From Alphaproteobacteria bacterium GWF2_58_20 (lineage in GTDB: Bacteria > Pseudomonadota > Alphaproteobacteria > UBA1247), in contig MEMB01000001.1 of assembly GCA_001768735.1 (NCBI GenBank), positions 1-64,000 of the forward strand: a stretch of DNA of 64,000 nt. Direction: 5' to 3'. Each line of letters starts with the position of its first letter. The first letter of the stretch is position 1. A program made the translations under genes and the position numbers. Shown piece by piece: positions 35,477 through 42,116 of this stretch. The notes beneath the pieces are model-generated. The model was not told the DNA's origin. It saw nothing but the letters and a program-made list of their open reading frames with translations, and searched no databases.

Positions 35477-36436
35477 ATGGCAAATCCGAACGCCAACTTC
35501 ACCGATGTGATCGCAACCACCCTGCAGGGGTATTCCGGCAGGCTGGCCGACAACATCACAAAACACAATGCGCTCCTGCGCTGCATCAGCGACAAGGGCA
35601 ACGTGACCCCGGCCACGGGCCGCGACATCGTGCAGGAACTGGAATACGCCGAAAACGCCACGGTGAAATGGTATGCGGGGTATGAAACCCTTGACACCGA
35701 CCCTTCCGATACCTTTACGGCCGCGGAGTTCCAGTACAAGCAGATGGCTGGCAACGTGGTCATTTCCGGCCTTGAACAGGTGCAGAACAGTGGCAAGGAG
35801 GCGGTGCACAATCTTGTCAAGAGCCGCATCAAGAACCTTGACAAGTCGTTGCGCAACGCTCTTGCCGGGGCGCTCTACGCCAATGGCACCGGCAATGATG
35901 GCAAGGAAATCGGCGGGCTGCAACTCTTGGTTGCAGACACCGGACTTGGCATCGTGGGCGGCATTGATGCCTCGGCCAATGCCTTCTGGCAGAACCAGGT
36001 GGTCAGCACAGCGGCGGCACCCGCAGCCACCAACATCCAGACCAGCATGAACAGCCTGTGGATGAAGTGCATTCGTGGTGCCGACAAGCCGGACATTGTC
36101 GTGGCCGATGCCAATTATTTCCGGGCCTATATGGAATCGCTGCAGGTCAACCAGCGCTTTACCTCGGAAAACAAGGCCTCTGCGGGTTTCATGAACCTCA
36201 TGTTCATGGATGCTCCGGTGTTTTACGACGACCAGTGCCCGGAAAACCATCTCTACATGCTCAACACGGATTACATCTTCCTGCGTCCCGCCAAGGGCCG
36301 GGAGTTCGTGCCGCTGTCGGAGAAGGCGAGCGTGAGCCAGGATGCCATCATCATTCCGGTGGTCTGGGCCGGGAACATGACGGTTTCCAACCGTGCCCTG
36401 CAGGGCGTGCTGTTCACCACCCCGGCCGCTGGCTGA
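35477..36436 (+). CDS. Phage major capsid protein
   Basis: A 319-residue HK97-fold-like capsid protein. Features: N-terminal TTLQGYSGRLADNITKHNAL, DRxxV-type central GLEQVQNSGKEAVHNLVKSR, spine helix SRIKNLDKSLRNALAG, and a beta-rich A-domain with MNLMFMDAPVFYDDQ. AAAGGACAG precedes the ATG. Its place straight after the scaffold is standard. Confidence 0.85.
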   Translation: MANPNANFTDVIATTLQGYSGRLADNITKHNALLRCISDKGNVTPATGRDIVQELEYAENATVKWYAGYETLDTDPSDTFTAAEFQYKQMAGNVVISGLEQVQNSGKEAVHNLVKSRIKNLDKSLRNALAGALYANGTGNDGKEIGGLQLLVADTGLGIVGGIDASANAFWQNQVVSTAAAPAATNIQTSMNSLWMKCIRGADKPDIVVADANYFRAYMESLQVNQRFTSENKASAGFMNLMFMDAPVFYDDQCPENHLYMLNTDYIFLRPAKGREFVPLSEKASVSQDAIIIPVVWAGNMTVSNRALQGVLFTTPAAG

Positions 36437-36550
36437 CGGCGGTGAAACCGTAACGGCCTGCCCCCTCCATCAGGTCGGCAAGGGGGCCGTGCAGGAATGC
36501 GCGGCCCCTGTGCGGGGGGCGGGGAAAACGGGAGACGGGGAGACAGACAG

Positions 36551-37186
36551 ATGAACTGGAATGCGCAGTTTGACGAGATTTTCAATTCGGCATGGGATCA
36601 GGCCGCCGCCCGCGAACACGTGCGCAGGCAGGGGCGTTCGGCTCCGCAGCGGACGCCGTTTTTGCAAAAGGCCAGTGTGGCTACGGATACGACCTCACGG
36701 CAGGGGAATGGCTTCCAGACAGGCGGGAATCCCTTTGCGGGAAGCCTGTTTGGCGCATCCGCAAGGCCGGAAGGCTGGACGCTTCTGGATTTGCCGCGCG
36801 AAAAGCCCGCACCAAACTTCCCGGATGACAACGGGGGAATGCAGGTGGCATTTGCGGCGCCCGCTGCGGCGGCACTGGCCAATCCTGAAATGATTGGCTT
36901 GCTTGGGGCTGGAGCAATGGCTCTGGGGTCATGGATGGGGCAGACATTATCCAATGCTTTCGGGGGATCTGATACGCCGGACATGGAGGGTGCGGAATCC
37001 TTGCCTGATCCTGATCGTGAGGCAAGATGCGATGCGCAATATGAGAAAGATAGGGTGAGGTGTAATAAGGTAACAGGGAGATATGGACCAAATACTGGAG
37101 AAACATGTTGGGAGACAGCGGCTGGCCGGTTGGCTCAATGTTTGAGTGGTCAGGAAGTGACGATACCACTTTACACAAAGCCATGA
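36551..37186 (+). CDS. Cysteine-tailed protein, candidate packaged effector
   Basis: A 211-residue protein at the left end of the accessory island. N-terminal MNWNAQFDEIFNSAWDQAAA is helical, followed by a Gly/Asn-rich stretch. Residues ~105-140 (APAAAALANPEMIGLLGAGA) form a hydrophobic segment. The C-terminus REARCDAQYEKDRVRCN then GETCWETAAGRLAQC has spaced cysteines that resemble tails seen in predicted exported effector proteins. Base composition falls at the 3' end. Followed by four paralogous genes, it could be a toxin with an immunity array, but no catalytic motif is seen. Alternatives are a minor capsid or ejection protein. Confidence 0.5.
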   Translation: MNWNAQFDEIFNSAWDQAAAREHVRRQGRSAPQRTPFLQKASVATDTTSRQGNGFQTGGNPFAGSLFGASARPEGWTLLDLPREKPAPNFPDDNGGMQVAFAAPAAAALANPEMIGLLGAGAMALGSWMGQTLSNAFGGSDTPDMEGAESLPDPDREARCDAQYEKDRVRCNKVTGRYGPNTGETCWETAAGRLAQCLSGQEVTIPLYTKP

Positions 37187-37231
37187 TATGGATAAACGAT
37201 AAGTTGTATTTTTGTTGTATGGAGATGTTGG

Positions 37232-37705
37232 GTGTTTTTAAGGTTTCCTTGTCATCTGGAAGGTGTACTTGAAACATCAAGCGGACGGCAATTGCCGTTT
37301 ACGCTTGATGCGTCCGACTGGTTCCATGATCCTGAAAGTGGCATGACATTCTGCCTTGTGACCTGCCCGGTGATAAATTGGGTTGCTCGTCCTTTCTCGC
37401 CGTATGGCACAGGATTGGCTCTGGATGCCTTTCTGTATCGTTGGCGAGGCAGGTTGTGGGACAAGGATGGAAAAGAAATCAATCCGCGTGCCATGCTGAG
37501 CGCCTTCAATGAAGATGCAGACGACAAGCAGGTTTATGTGCGTGATTTGGGTCTTGAACAAATGTTTGAGGACAAGGAAGATTTTCTTGGTCGCCCCTAT
37601 CTTGGAGGATTTACAAAAGCTTGGCAGGCTTCCAAAGTGCTGGCCGCCAAGCAGGGTTCGCCCAAGCGGGTTGACGGCTGGTATGTGTGGGGTGATGCGC
37701 CCTAA
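37232..37705 (+). CDS. Accessory-island paralogue 1 (unrecognised family)
   Basis: A 157-residue soluble protein starting with GTG (GGAG upstream). With the next three genes it forms a tandem family sharing PCHLEGVLETSSGRQLPF at the start, a central INWVARPF-type segment and a C-terminal VDGWYVWGDAP. No signal peptide. The 3' end is part of a 99-bp segment repeated after paralogue 4. Four coupled or adjacent copies that differ mostly in the middle look like immunity or antitoxin arrays, but function is unknown. Confidence 0.7.
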   Translation: MFLRFPCHLEGVLETSSGRQLPFTLDASDWFHDPESGMTFCLVTCPVINWVARPFSPYGTGLALDAFLYRWRGRLWDKDGKEINPRAMLSAFNEDADDKQVYVRDLGLEQMFEDKEDFLGRPYLGGFTKAWQASKVLAAKQGSPKRVDGWYVWGDAP

Positions 37706-37793
37706 AAGTTGAACGTGTTCCTAATATGTTCTTGACGCGCAGGCGCGCGCGGATTTATCCTGATCCCAGAAAACACGGGCCGGAGTCGGCCTG
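37695..37793 (+). repeat. Copy 1 of a 99-bp repeat carrying a promoter and a hairpin
   Basis: It shares ATGCGCCCTAAAAGTTGAA, AATATGTTCTTGACG and GGGCCGGAGTCGGCCTG with the segment at 39191-39289. It begins in the last codons of paralogue 1 and extends into the intergenic region. Confidence 0.8.
37732..37761 (+). promoter_or_regulatory. Promoter 2a in front of paralogue 2
   Basis: TTGACG (37732-37737), 18-nt GC-rich spacer, TATCCT (37756-37761). The same two hexamers with the same spacing occur at 39229-39258. The predicted start is near 37768, just before the hairpin at 37777. Confidence 0.55.
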
Positions 37794-37799
37794 TTTTTT
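37777..37799 (+). terminator. Terminator-like hairpin in the leader of paralogue 2
   Basis: GGGCCG (37777-37782) with CGGCCT (37787-37792), loop GAGT, then TTTTTT at 37794-37799. It begins about 10 nt after the predicted start of promoter 2a and ends 15 nt before the ATG at 37815. Confidence 0.7.
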
Positions 37800-37814
37800 G
37801 CGAGGGATGCTTTT

Positions 37815-38282
37815 ATGATATGCCTGCCTTATCATCTGGAGGGTGTGCTGGAAACCTGCACGGGCATATGCTTGCCTGTTGTTCTGGATATTTCCGGTTG
37901 GTTCCATGACCAGCAGGATGGCCGATCCTTCTCGTTGCTCACTTTTCCTGCGGCCAATTGGTTTGGTGTGCCTGTTCCTCCCGACACGGCGGCTAAAATG
38001 GTGCAAGTCATGGTAAAGCACCATAATTCCAGATTGCTTGATTCCGGGCTTCAGGTCGTTGATCTGAAGGTGTTTTTGAGCGCGTTTAATGAAGGTGATC
38101 ATGACCATAAAGTTTATTCGCGCGAACGGGATGATGATCTCCTCTTTGAGGATGTATATCTTGGGGAGCCTTATCCGGGCGGGTATGAAAAAGCATGTCA
38201 GGATTCAGACAATCTTTTGCGGCAACATGGAAAATGCCGGATTATTGACGGTTGGCATGTGTGGGATGAAGCATGTTCCTGA
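37815..38282 (+). CDS. Accessory-island paralogue 2
   Basis: A 155-residue member of the same family: LPYHLEGVLETCTGICLPVV at the start, WFHDQQDG, and CRIIDGWHVWDEACS at the end. GAGGGATGC precedes the ATG. It is the gene directly behind promoter 2a and its leader hairpin. It overlaps paralogue 3 by 10 bp. It is closer to paralogue 1 (WFHD, LSAFNE, YLGEPYPGGY) than to 3 and 4. Confidence 0.7.
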   Translation: MICLPYHLEGVLETCTGICLPVVLDISGWFHDQQDGRSFSLLTFPAANWFGVPVPPDTAAKMVQVMVKHHNSRLLDSGLQVVDLKVFLSAFNEGDHDHKVYSRERDDDLLFEDVYLGEPYPGGYEKACQDSDNLLRQHGKCRIIDGWHVWDEACS

Positions 38283-38740
38283 AACTGCCTTATGAGTTCC
38301 GGGGAACGCTGGAAACCTCAAGCGGCAAAGAGTTGCCGTTTGAGGTTTCGTTTTCCGGGCTTTACCATGCATGGCGAAATCCGTCCGTCTTGCTGCTGGT
38401 AACCTTTCCGCTGAATGGCTGGTTTGGAAGGCCAGTTCCAGGCATTCATGCCGGGCAGGCACTTTTTCTGGCATGTGATCTGGTGCAGCACATGGTGGAG
38501 AGCCGCAAGGCCCGGTTGCTGGACGCGGATGGCAACCCGGTGGATTTGCGCAGCATGGCCGCAGGGTTGGAGACCATGGTTTCCCGTGATGATCCGGAAG
38601 GGTCTGTATGGTTTTGCATGTCGCGCGGAAAATTCTTTCCGGGTGGCTTTATGCGTGCGGCAAAACGTGCGCGCTGTCGCAGGGCGCGGCAAGGCTCTTG
38701 CCGGATGGTGGATGGTTGGTGCGTGTGGGAGAAGGCGTGA
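38273..38740 (+). CDS. Accessory-island paralogue 3
   Basis: A 155-residue member: LPYEFRGTLETSSGKELPFE at the start, LLVTFPLNGWFGRPVPG, RKARLLDADGNPVDLR and CRMVDGWCVWEKA at the end. It shares the DADGNPVDLR segment with paralogue 4, so these two are a recent pair. The stop and the next start overlap by one base (TGATG). Confidence 0.7.
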   Translation: MFLKLPYEFRGTLETSSGKELPFEVSFSGLYHAWRNPSVLLLVTFPLNGWFGRPVPGIHAGQALFLACDLVQHMVESRKARLLDADGNPVDLRSMAAGLETMVSRDDPEGSVWFCMSRGKFFPGGFMRAAKRARCRRARQGSCRMVDGWCVWEKA

Positions 38741-39201
38741 TGTTTCTTCTGCCATGGCAATTTAACGGCATATTGGAAACCGCAAGCGGCACGCGCCTGC
38801 CGTGCTCCTTGGCGGCATCCGGTTTTTACCGTGGCCCCCGGAACATGTCGGTGTTTGTGTTGCTGGATTTTCCCCTGAACGGATGGCACGGTTTCCCTGT
38901 GCCGGGCGGATTGGAAGAACAGGCGCTTTATAATGCGATGGACCTGGTGCAGCATGTGGTGGAAAGCCGTCATGCCCGTCTGCTGGATGCGGATGGCAAT
39001 CCGGTGGATTTGCGGCTGCCTGCGGAACTGGCGCAGTATCCTCACACCCAACCAGCGGACTGGGTGGATATGGGTTGCCAGATGCGAAGGCGGTTTTGGG
39101 GTGGTTTTGACCGGGCTTTTAAACGATTCCTGAAACGCAAACCGCAACCTGGGCAATGCCATGTGGTGGATGGCTGGCATGTGTGGGATGATGCGCCCTA
39201 A
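38740..39201 (+). CDS. Accessory-island paralogue 4
   Basis: A 153-residue member: MFLLPWQFNGILETASGTRLP, then FPLNGWHGFPVPG, RHARLLDADGNPVDLRLPAE and VVDGWHVWDDAP. It is translationally coupled to paralogue 3. Its 3' end carries the second copy of the 99-bp repeat, so paralogues 1 and 4 end in nearly the same bases (GATGATGCGCCC versus GGTGATGCGCCC). Confidence 0.7.
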   Translation: MFLLPWQFNGILETASGTRLPCSLAASGFYRGPRNMSVFVLLDFPLNGWHGFPVPGGLEEQALYNAMDLVQHVVESRHARLLDADGNPVDLRLPAELAQYPHTQPADWVDMGCQMRRRFWGGFDRAFKRFLKRKPQPGQCHVVDGWHVWDDAP

Positions 39202-39289
39202 AAGTTGAAATGTGTTCCCAATATGTTCTTGACGTGCGTGCGCGGGCGGTTCTATCCTGACAGGGAAAACAAGGGCCGGAGTCGGCCTG
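39191..39289 (+). repeat. Copy 2 of the 99-bp promoter-hairpin repeat
   Basis: Matches 37695-37793 in order and spacing, beginning in the end of paralogue 4 and ending in the hairpin GGGCCG/CGGCCT. The T tract of copy 1 is replaced by GCTGCC. Confidence 0.8.
39229..39258 (+). promoter_or_regulatory. Promoter 2b in front of the first Sel1 gene
   Basis: TTGACG (39229-39234), 18-nt spacer, TATCCT (39253-39258), identical hexamers and spacing to promoter 2a. The hairpin at 39273-39288 follows, then the ATG at 39309. Confidence 0.55.
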
Positions 39290-39308
39290 CTGCCTGAAAG
39301 GATATTCC

Positions 39309-40190
39309 ATGCGCCGTTTGTTTATGCCCCTGCTGCTGTGCGCCTTTGCCGCCGTGTGCGCGCCTGCCATCACCCACGCCCAAACCCCTCCGGCTGATGT
39401 TTTGTCTGAAACACGTTCTAAGGCAGCGCAGAGGCATGAAGATGCGCAAACTCTTGGAGCTGTAATGTATGCAGTAGGTCTTCGCGTTGGGCAGGATGAT
39501 GCTGATGAGGCTGTGGCGTGGTATCGCAAGGCGGCGGCGCAGGGAGATGTAAAGGCGCAAGCAGCTTTGGGAGTAATGTATGAATTCGGTCTTGTCGTTG
39601 CTCAGGATGATGCAGAGGCCGTGGTGTGGTATCGCAAGGCGGCAGAGCAGGGGTATGCGGAGGCGCAGTTCTTGCTTGGTATGATGTATGCCCAAGGCCG
39701 AGGCGTTGTGAAGGATAATGCAGAGGCCGTGGTTTGGTATCGCAAGGCGGCAGAGCAGGGGTATGCGGAGGCGCAGTTCTTGCTTGGTATGATGTATGCC
39801 CAAGGCCGAGGCGTTGTGAAGGATAATGCAGAAGCTGTGAAATGGTATCGCAAGGCAGCGGAGCAAGAGAATGCGGAAGCTCAACGTAATCTAGGTGTTC
39901 TATATGCAGAAGGTGAAGGTGTTGCGCAGGATTATGCCGAAGCTGTGAAATGGTGGCGTAAAGCGGCTGAGCAGGGAGTTGGATCAGCACAAATACTTCT
40001 TGCTGTGATGTATGCAGAAGGTAAAGGTGTTGCGCAGGATTATGTGGAAGCGCATATGTGGGCTAATATTGCAGGTGCAAACGGTGAAAAAGATGGACGG
40101 AAAGCACGGGACATAATTGCACAGGATATGACCCCTGCCCAAATTGCGGAGGCGCAGAAGCTCGCCAAGGAATGGATGGCGGCGCATTAA
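39309..40190 (+). CDS. Exported Sel1-repeat protein
   Basis: A 293-residue protein. A signal peptide (LLLCAFAAVCAPAITHAQ) is followed by about six 36-residue Sel1 repeats with A-x-WYRKAAEQG and LGxMYAxGxGVxxD patterns, ending in AQKLAKEWMAAH. Repeats 3 and 4 are nearly identical in DNA (108-bp units at 39612 and 39720). Sel1 proteins are protein-binding scaffolds; some serve as periplasmic immunity proteins for secreted effectors. It sits right after the paralogue array. Confidence 0.8.
   Translation: MRRLFMPLLLCAFAAVCAPAITHAQTPPADVLSETRSKAAQRHEDAQTLGAVMYAVGLRVGQDDADEAVAWYRKAAAQGDVKAQAALGVMYEFGLVVAQDDAEAVVWYRKAAEQGYAEAQFLLGMMYAQGRGVVKDNAEAVVWYRKAAEQGYAEAQFLLGMMYAQGRGVVKDNAEAVKWYRKAAEQENAEAQRNLGVLYAEGEGVAQDYAEAVKWWRKAAEQGVGSAQILLAVMYAEGKGVAQDYVEAHMWANIAGANGEKDGRKARDIIAQDMTPAQIAEAQKLAKEWMAAH
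39612..39827 (+). repeat. Tandem 108-bp repeats within the Sel1 gene
   Basis: Two 108-bp units (39612-39719 and 39720-39827) differ at one base (GTG versus GTT) in the first 15 bases. Each encodes one Sel1 repeat starting AEAV. Such near-identity indicates recent duplication. Confidence 0.9.
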
Positions 40191-40247
40191 TTAAAGGGTT
40201 TTATGTTTAAATTGTCAGTCTCATGTATTTTAAAGAAGGAATTTTAT

Positions 40248-40718
40248 ATGCGCTATTTTCTGGTTTTTCTGCTTCTTGTTACCGCATGCCGCACCGTTCC
40301 TAGAACTAGATATGTTCCCGTATCTGTTCAACGTCAAACTGATGTTTCAATGACAGAACTGATTGCTAAAGCTAAAGCTGGGGATGCAGAAATGCAGTTT
40401 AAACTCGGCATGATGTATGAAGTTGGTGATGGTGTTACACAAAATTATATAGAAGCCGTGAAATGGTATCTTATGGCTGCGGAACTTGCATACGTACAAG
40501 CTCAATTACAATTAGGTCTTATGTATGATTTGGGACGAGGTATTCCACAAAATTATGTGTTAGCGCATATGTGGTATAATATTGCAGGTATAACAAGTAG
40601 TGCGAAGGCTGTTAGATTAAGGGATATGCTTGCGGAACATATGAGCGCAGAGCAGATTGCCGAGGCGCAGAAGCTCGCCAAGGAGTGGATGGCTGCGCAT
40701 TCGCCCACGCAGCATTGA
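40248..40718 (+). CDS. Sel1-repeat lipoprotein, low-GC
   Basis: A 156-residue protein. The start at 40248 gives MRYFLVFLLLVTACRTVP, a lipobox VTAC with Cys at 14; AAGGAA precedes it. Two Sel1 repeats follow (EMQFKLGMMYEVGDGVTQNY, AQLQLGLMYDLGRG). The C-terminal AQKLAKEWMAAH matches that of the preceding Sel1 gene. DNA here is clearly AT-richer than the neighbours (the first 60 bases have about 15 G/C), which suggests recent transfer. The last bases match promoter 1b. Confidence 0.8.
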   Translation: MRYFLVFLLLVTACRTVPRTRYVPVSVQRQTDVSMTELIAKAKAGDAEMQFKLGMMYEVGDGVTQNYIEAVKWYLMAAELAYVQAQLQLGLMYDLGRGIPQNYVLAHMWYNIAGITSSAKAVRLRDMLAEHMSAEQIAEAQKLAKEWMAAHSPTQH

Positions 40719-40743
40719 CGGCATCGGGGTCAGCGGATACAGT
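40715..40743 (+). promoter_or_regulatory. Phage-type promoter 1b
   Basis: TTGACG (40715-40720), 17-nt spacer, TACAGT (40738-40743). TTGACGGCATCGGGGTCA is the same as at 29410 less one C. The Sel1 lipoprotein stop codon lies inside it. It is followed by a hairpin leader and a new gene block. Confidence 0.6.
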
Positions 40744-40795
40744 TTTGTTTGAGCCTGGATCATTGGGTCAGGACCAGAACTTATAGGTTTTGAGA

Positions 40796-40831
40796 CATGC
40801 AAACGCCGCCTTTCGGGGCGGCGTTTGCATG
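40796..40831 (+). terminator. Long hairpin in the leader of the head-completion block
   Basis: CATGCAAACGCCGCC (40796-40810) pairs perfectly with GGCGGCGTTTGCATG (40817-40831), a 15-bp stem with a 6-nt loop. A TTTTT run follows 5 nt later. It lies between promoter 1b and the ATG at 40866. Confidence 0.7.
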
Positions 40832-40865
40832 CGCGGTTTTTGCAAAAAAAACGAGGGAGAACATC

Positions 40866-41297
40866 ATGACGGTTAGGGAGCCGAACATTTACGCACGCTT
40901 TTATGAAAAGGACGGCCGCCGGCTGGTGGCCATTGGCATCAAGGGCACGCGTGACGAGGTGGTGGAATTCGCCCTTCCGCACCATGCGCTGCGCTTCCCG
41001 GAGGAATTCGCCGCTTTCGAGAAAGGCCTTGGCGAACCGGAGGCCAAAGGCACCAGCCTTGAGGAAATCCCCGGCGTTTCGCCCGAAAAAGCCGCCGGGC
41101 TGCGGCTCATGAAAATCCATTCGGTTGAGGAGCTGGCTTCGGTGGGGGACAATGTGCTTGTCGGGCTTGGCCTTGGCGCGCATGCCCTGCGGCGGAGCGC
41201 GCAGCTCCTCTTGCAGGCCCGCAAGGCCGAGGCGCTGGAAGCCGCGCTGATGCAAAAGACGGTACACAAATCCAAAAGCCGGAAAGGGAGGGCATAA
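40866..41297 (+). CDS. Phage protein with helix-hairpin-helix-like segment
   Basis: A 143-residue protein. An N-terminal beta strand region (YARFYEKDGRRLVAIGIKG) is followed by EEIPGVSPEKAAGLRLMKIH, a helix-hairpin-helix-like stretch, and a Lys-rich tail. GAGGGAG precedes the ATG. It is the first gene behind promoter 1b and hairpin, 3 bp before the gp4-like gene. It may be a head-neck or DNA-binding packaging protein; this is inferred. Confidence 0.5.
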   Translation: MTVREPNIYARFYEKDGRRLVAIGIKGTRDEVVEFALPHHALRFPEEFAAFEKGLGEPEAKGTSLEEIPGVSPEKAAGLRLMKIHSVEELASVGDNVLVGLGLGAHALRRSAQLLLQARKAEALEAALMQKTVHKSKSRKGRA

Positions 41298-41300
41298 GCC

Positions 41301-42005
41301 ATGAACGTGTTGGAAATTTGCCAGAACGCCTTGCAGGAAATCGGCAGTTTCGAGGTGCCGGACAGTCTGGTGGGCAACAGCAACGAAACCGCCCGCCAGA
41401 TGCTGGCGCTGGCCTGCCGCGAGGGCGATGTCCTTGCCCGCCGGTGCCCGTGGAGCGCCCTTGTGCGCCGGTTTGACATCACGACGGTTGCGGGGCAGGA
41501 TTTTTACGCAGCGCCGGAGGATGTGCGCAGCTACCTTGACGGCACGTGGCTTGATGAAACCCATAAATGGCCGCTGGTGGGGCCGGCCCTGCCGCGCGAA
41601 TGGCAGGCGCTCCGGGCGCACGATGCGCTGGCGCGTTCGCACCGCATGTTCCGCATCGAGGGCGCGGGCATCCGCCTGTTGCCGGTGCCCGCCGTTTCGG
41701 GGGAACGCATCAGCCTTGAATATGTGTCAAGCCACTGGTGCGTGGCGCAGGACGGCACCCGCCGGGCGCGCTTTGCAGCCGATACGGACGCGCCGATGCT
41801 TGACCCGTTCCTGCTGCGCATGGGGGTGAAGTTCCGCTTCCTCAAGGAGAAGGGGCTGCCGTGGGAGGCCGATTATGCCGAATATGACCGTGAGCTGCGC
41901 GGCGCCGTGGCGCGCGACGGCGCGGCCCCCAGCCTGCTCATGGGGGGCGGCACCTGCGCTGGCCCCGCCCTGCCGGGCCTGCCGGATAGCGGCTTTGGCG
42001 GATAA
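41301..42005 (+). CDS. Head completion/tail accessory protein (P22 gp4-like)
   Basis: A 234-residue protein with opening MNVLEICQNALQEIG and DSLVGNSNETARQMLALACR, the pattern of P22-type gp4 proteins that bind below the portal. A Tyr-rich middle (AGQDFYAAPEDVRSYLDG) and basic residues follow. The C-terminus is Gly-rich. It would form the first tail ring. Confidence 0.75.
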   Translation: MNVLEICQNALQEIGSFEVPDSLVGNSNETARQMLALACREGDVLARRCPWSALVRRFDITTVAGQDFYAAPEDVRSYLDGTWLDETHKWPLVGPALPREWQALRAHDALARSHRMFRIEGAGIRLLPVPAVSGERISLEYVSSHWCVAQDGTRRARFAADTDAPMLDPFLLRMGVKFRFLKEKGLPWEADYAEYDRELRGAVARDGAAPSLLMGGGTCAGPALPGLPDSGFGG

Positions 42006-42116
42006 GCCCATAGGGGTCGCGCCTTGCGTATTCTGGGGCGTTTGCGAATGACGGAGCTGTGGCGGGAAAAGATATGTCTTGCGCTGGCAGTTTTGGCCAA
42101 AATCGGGAGAAAAACA

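Noticed and set aside
39612..39827. CRISPR-like tandem repeats
   Set aside because: Units are 108 bp, directly adjacent without spacers and in frame with Sel1 repeats; no cas genes are present.
39252..39990. Repetitive minus-strand open frames with regular repeats
   Set aside because: They mirror the Sel1 repeats of the plus-strand gene; the repeat pattern comes from the real gene.
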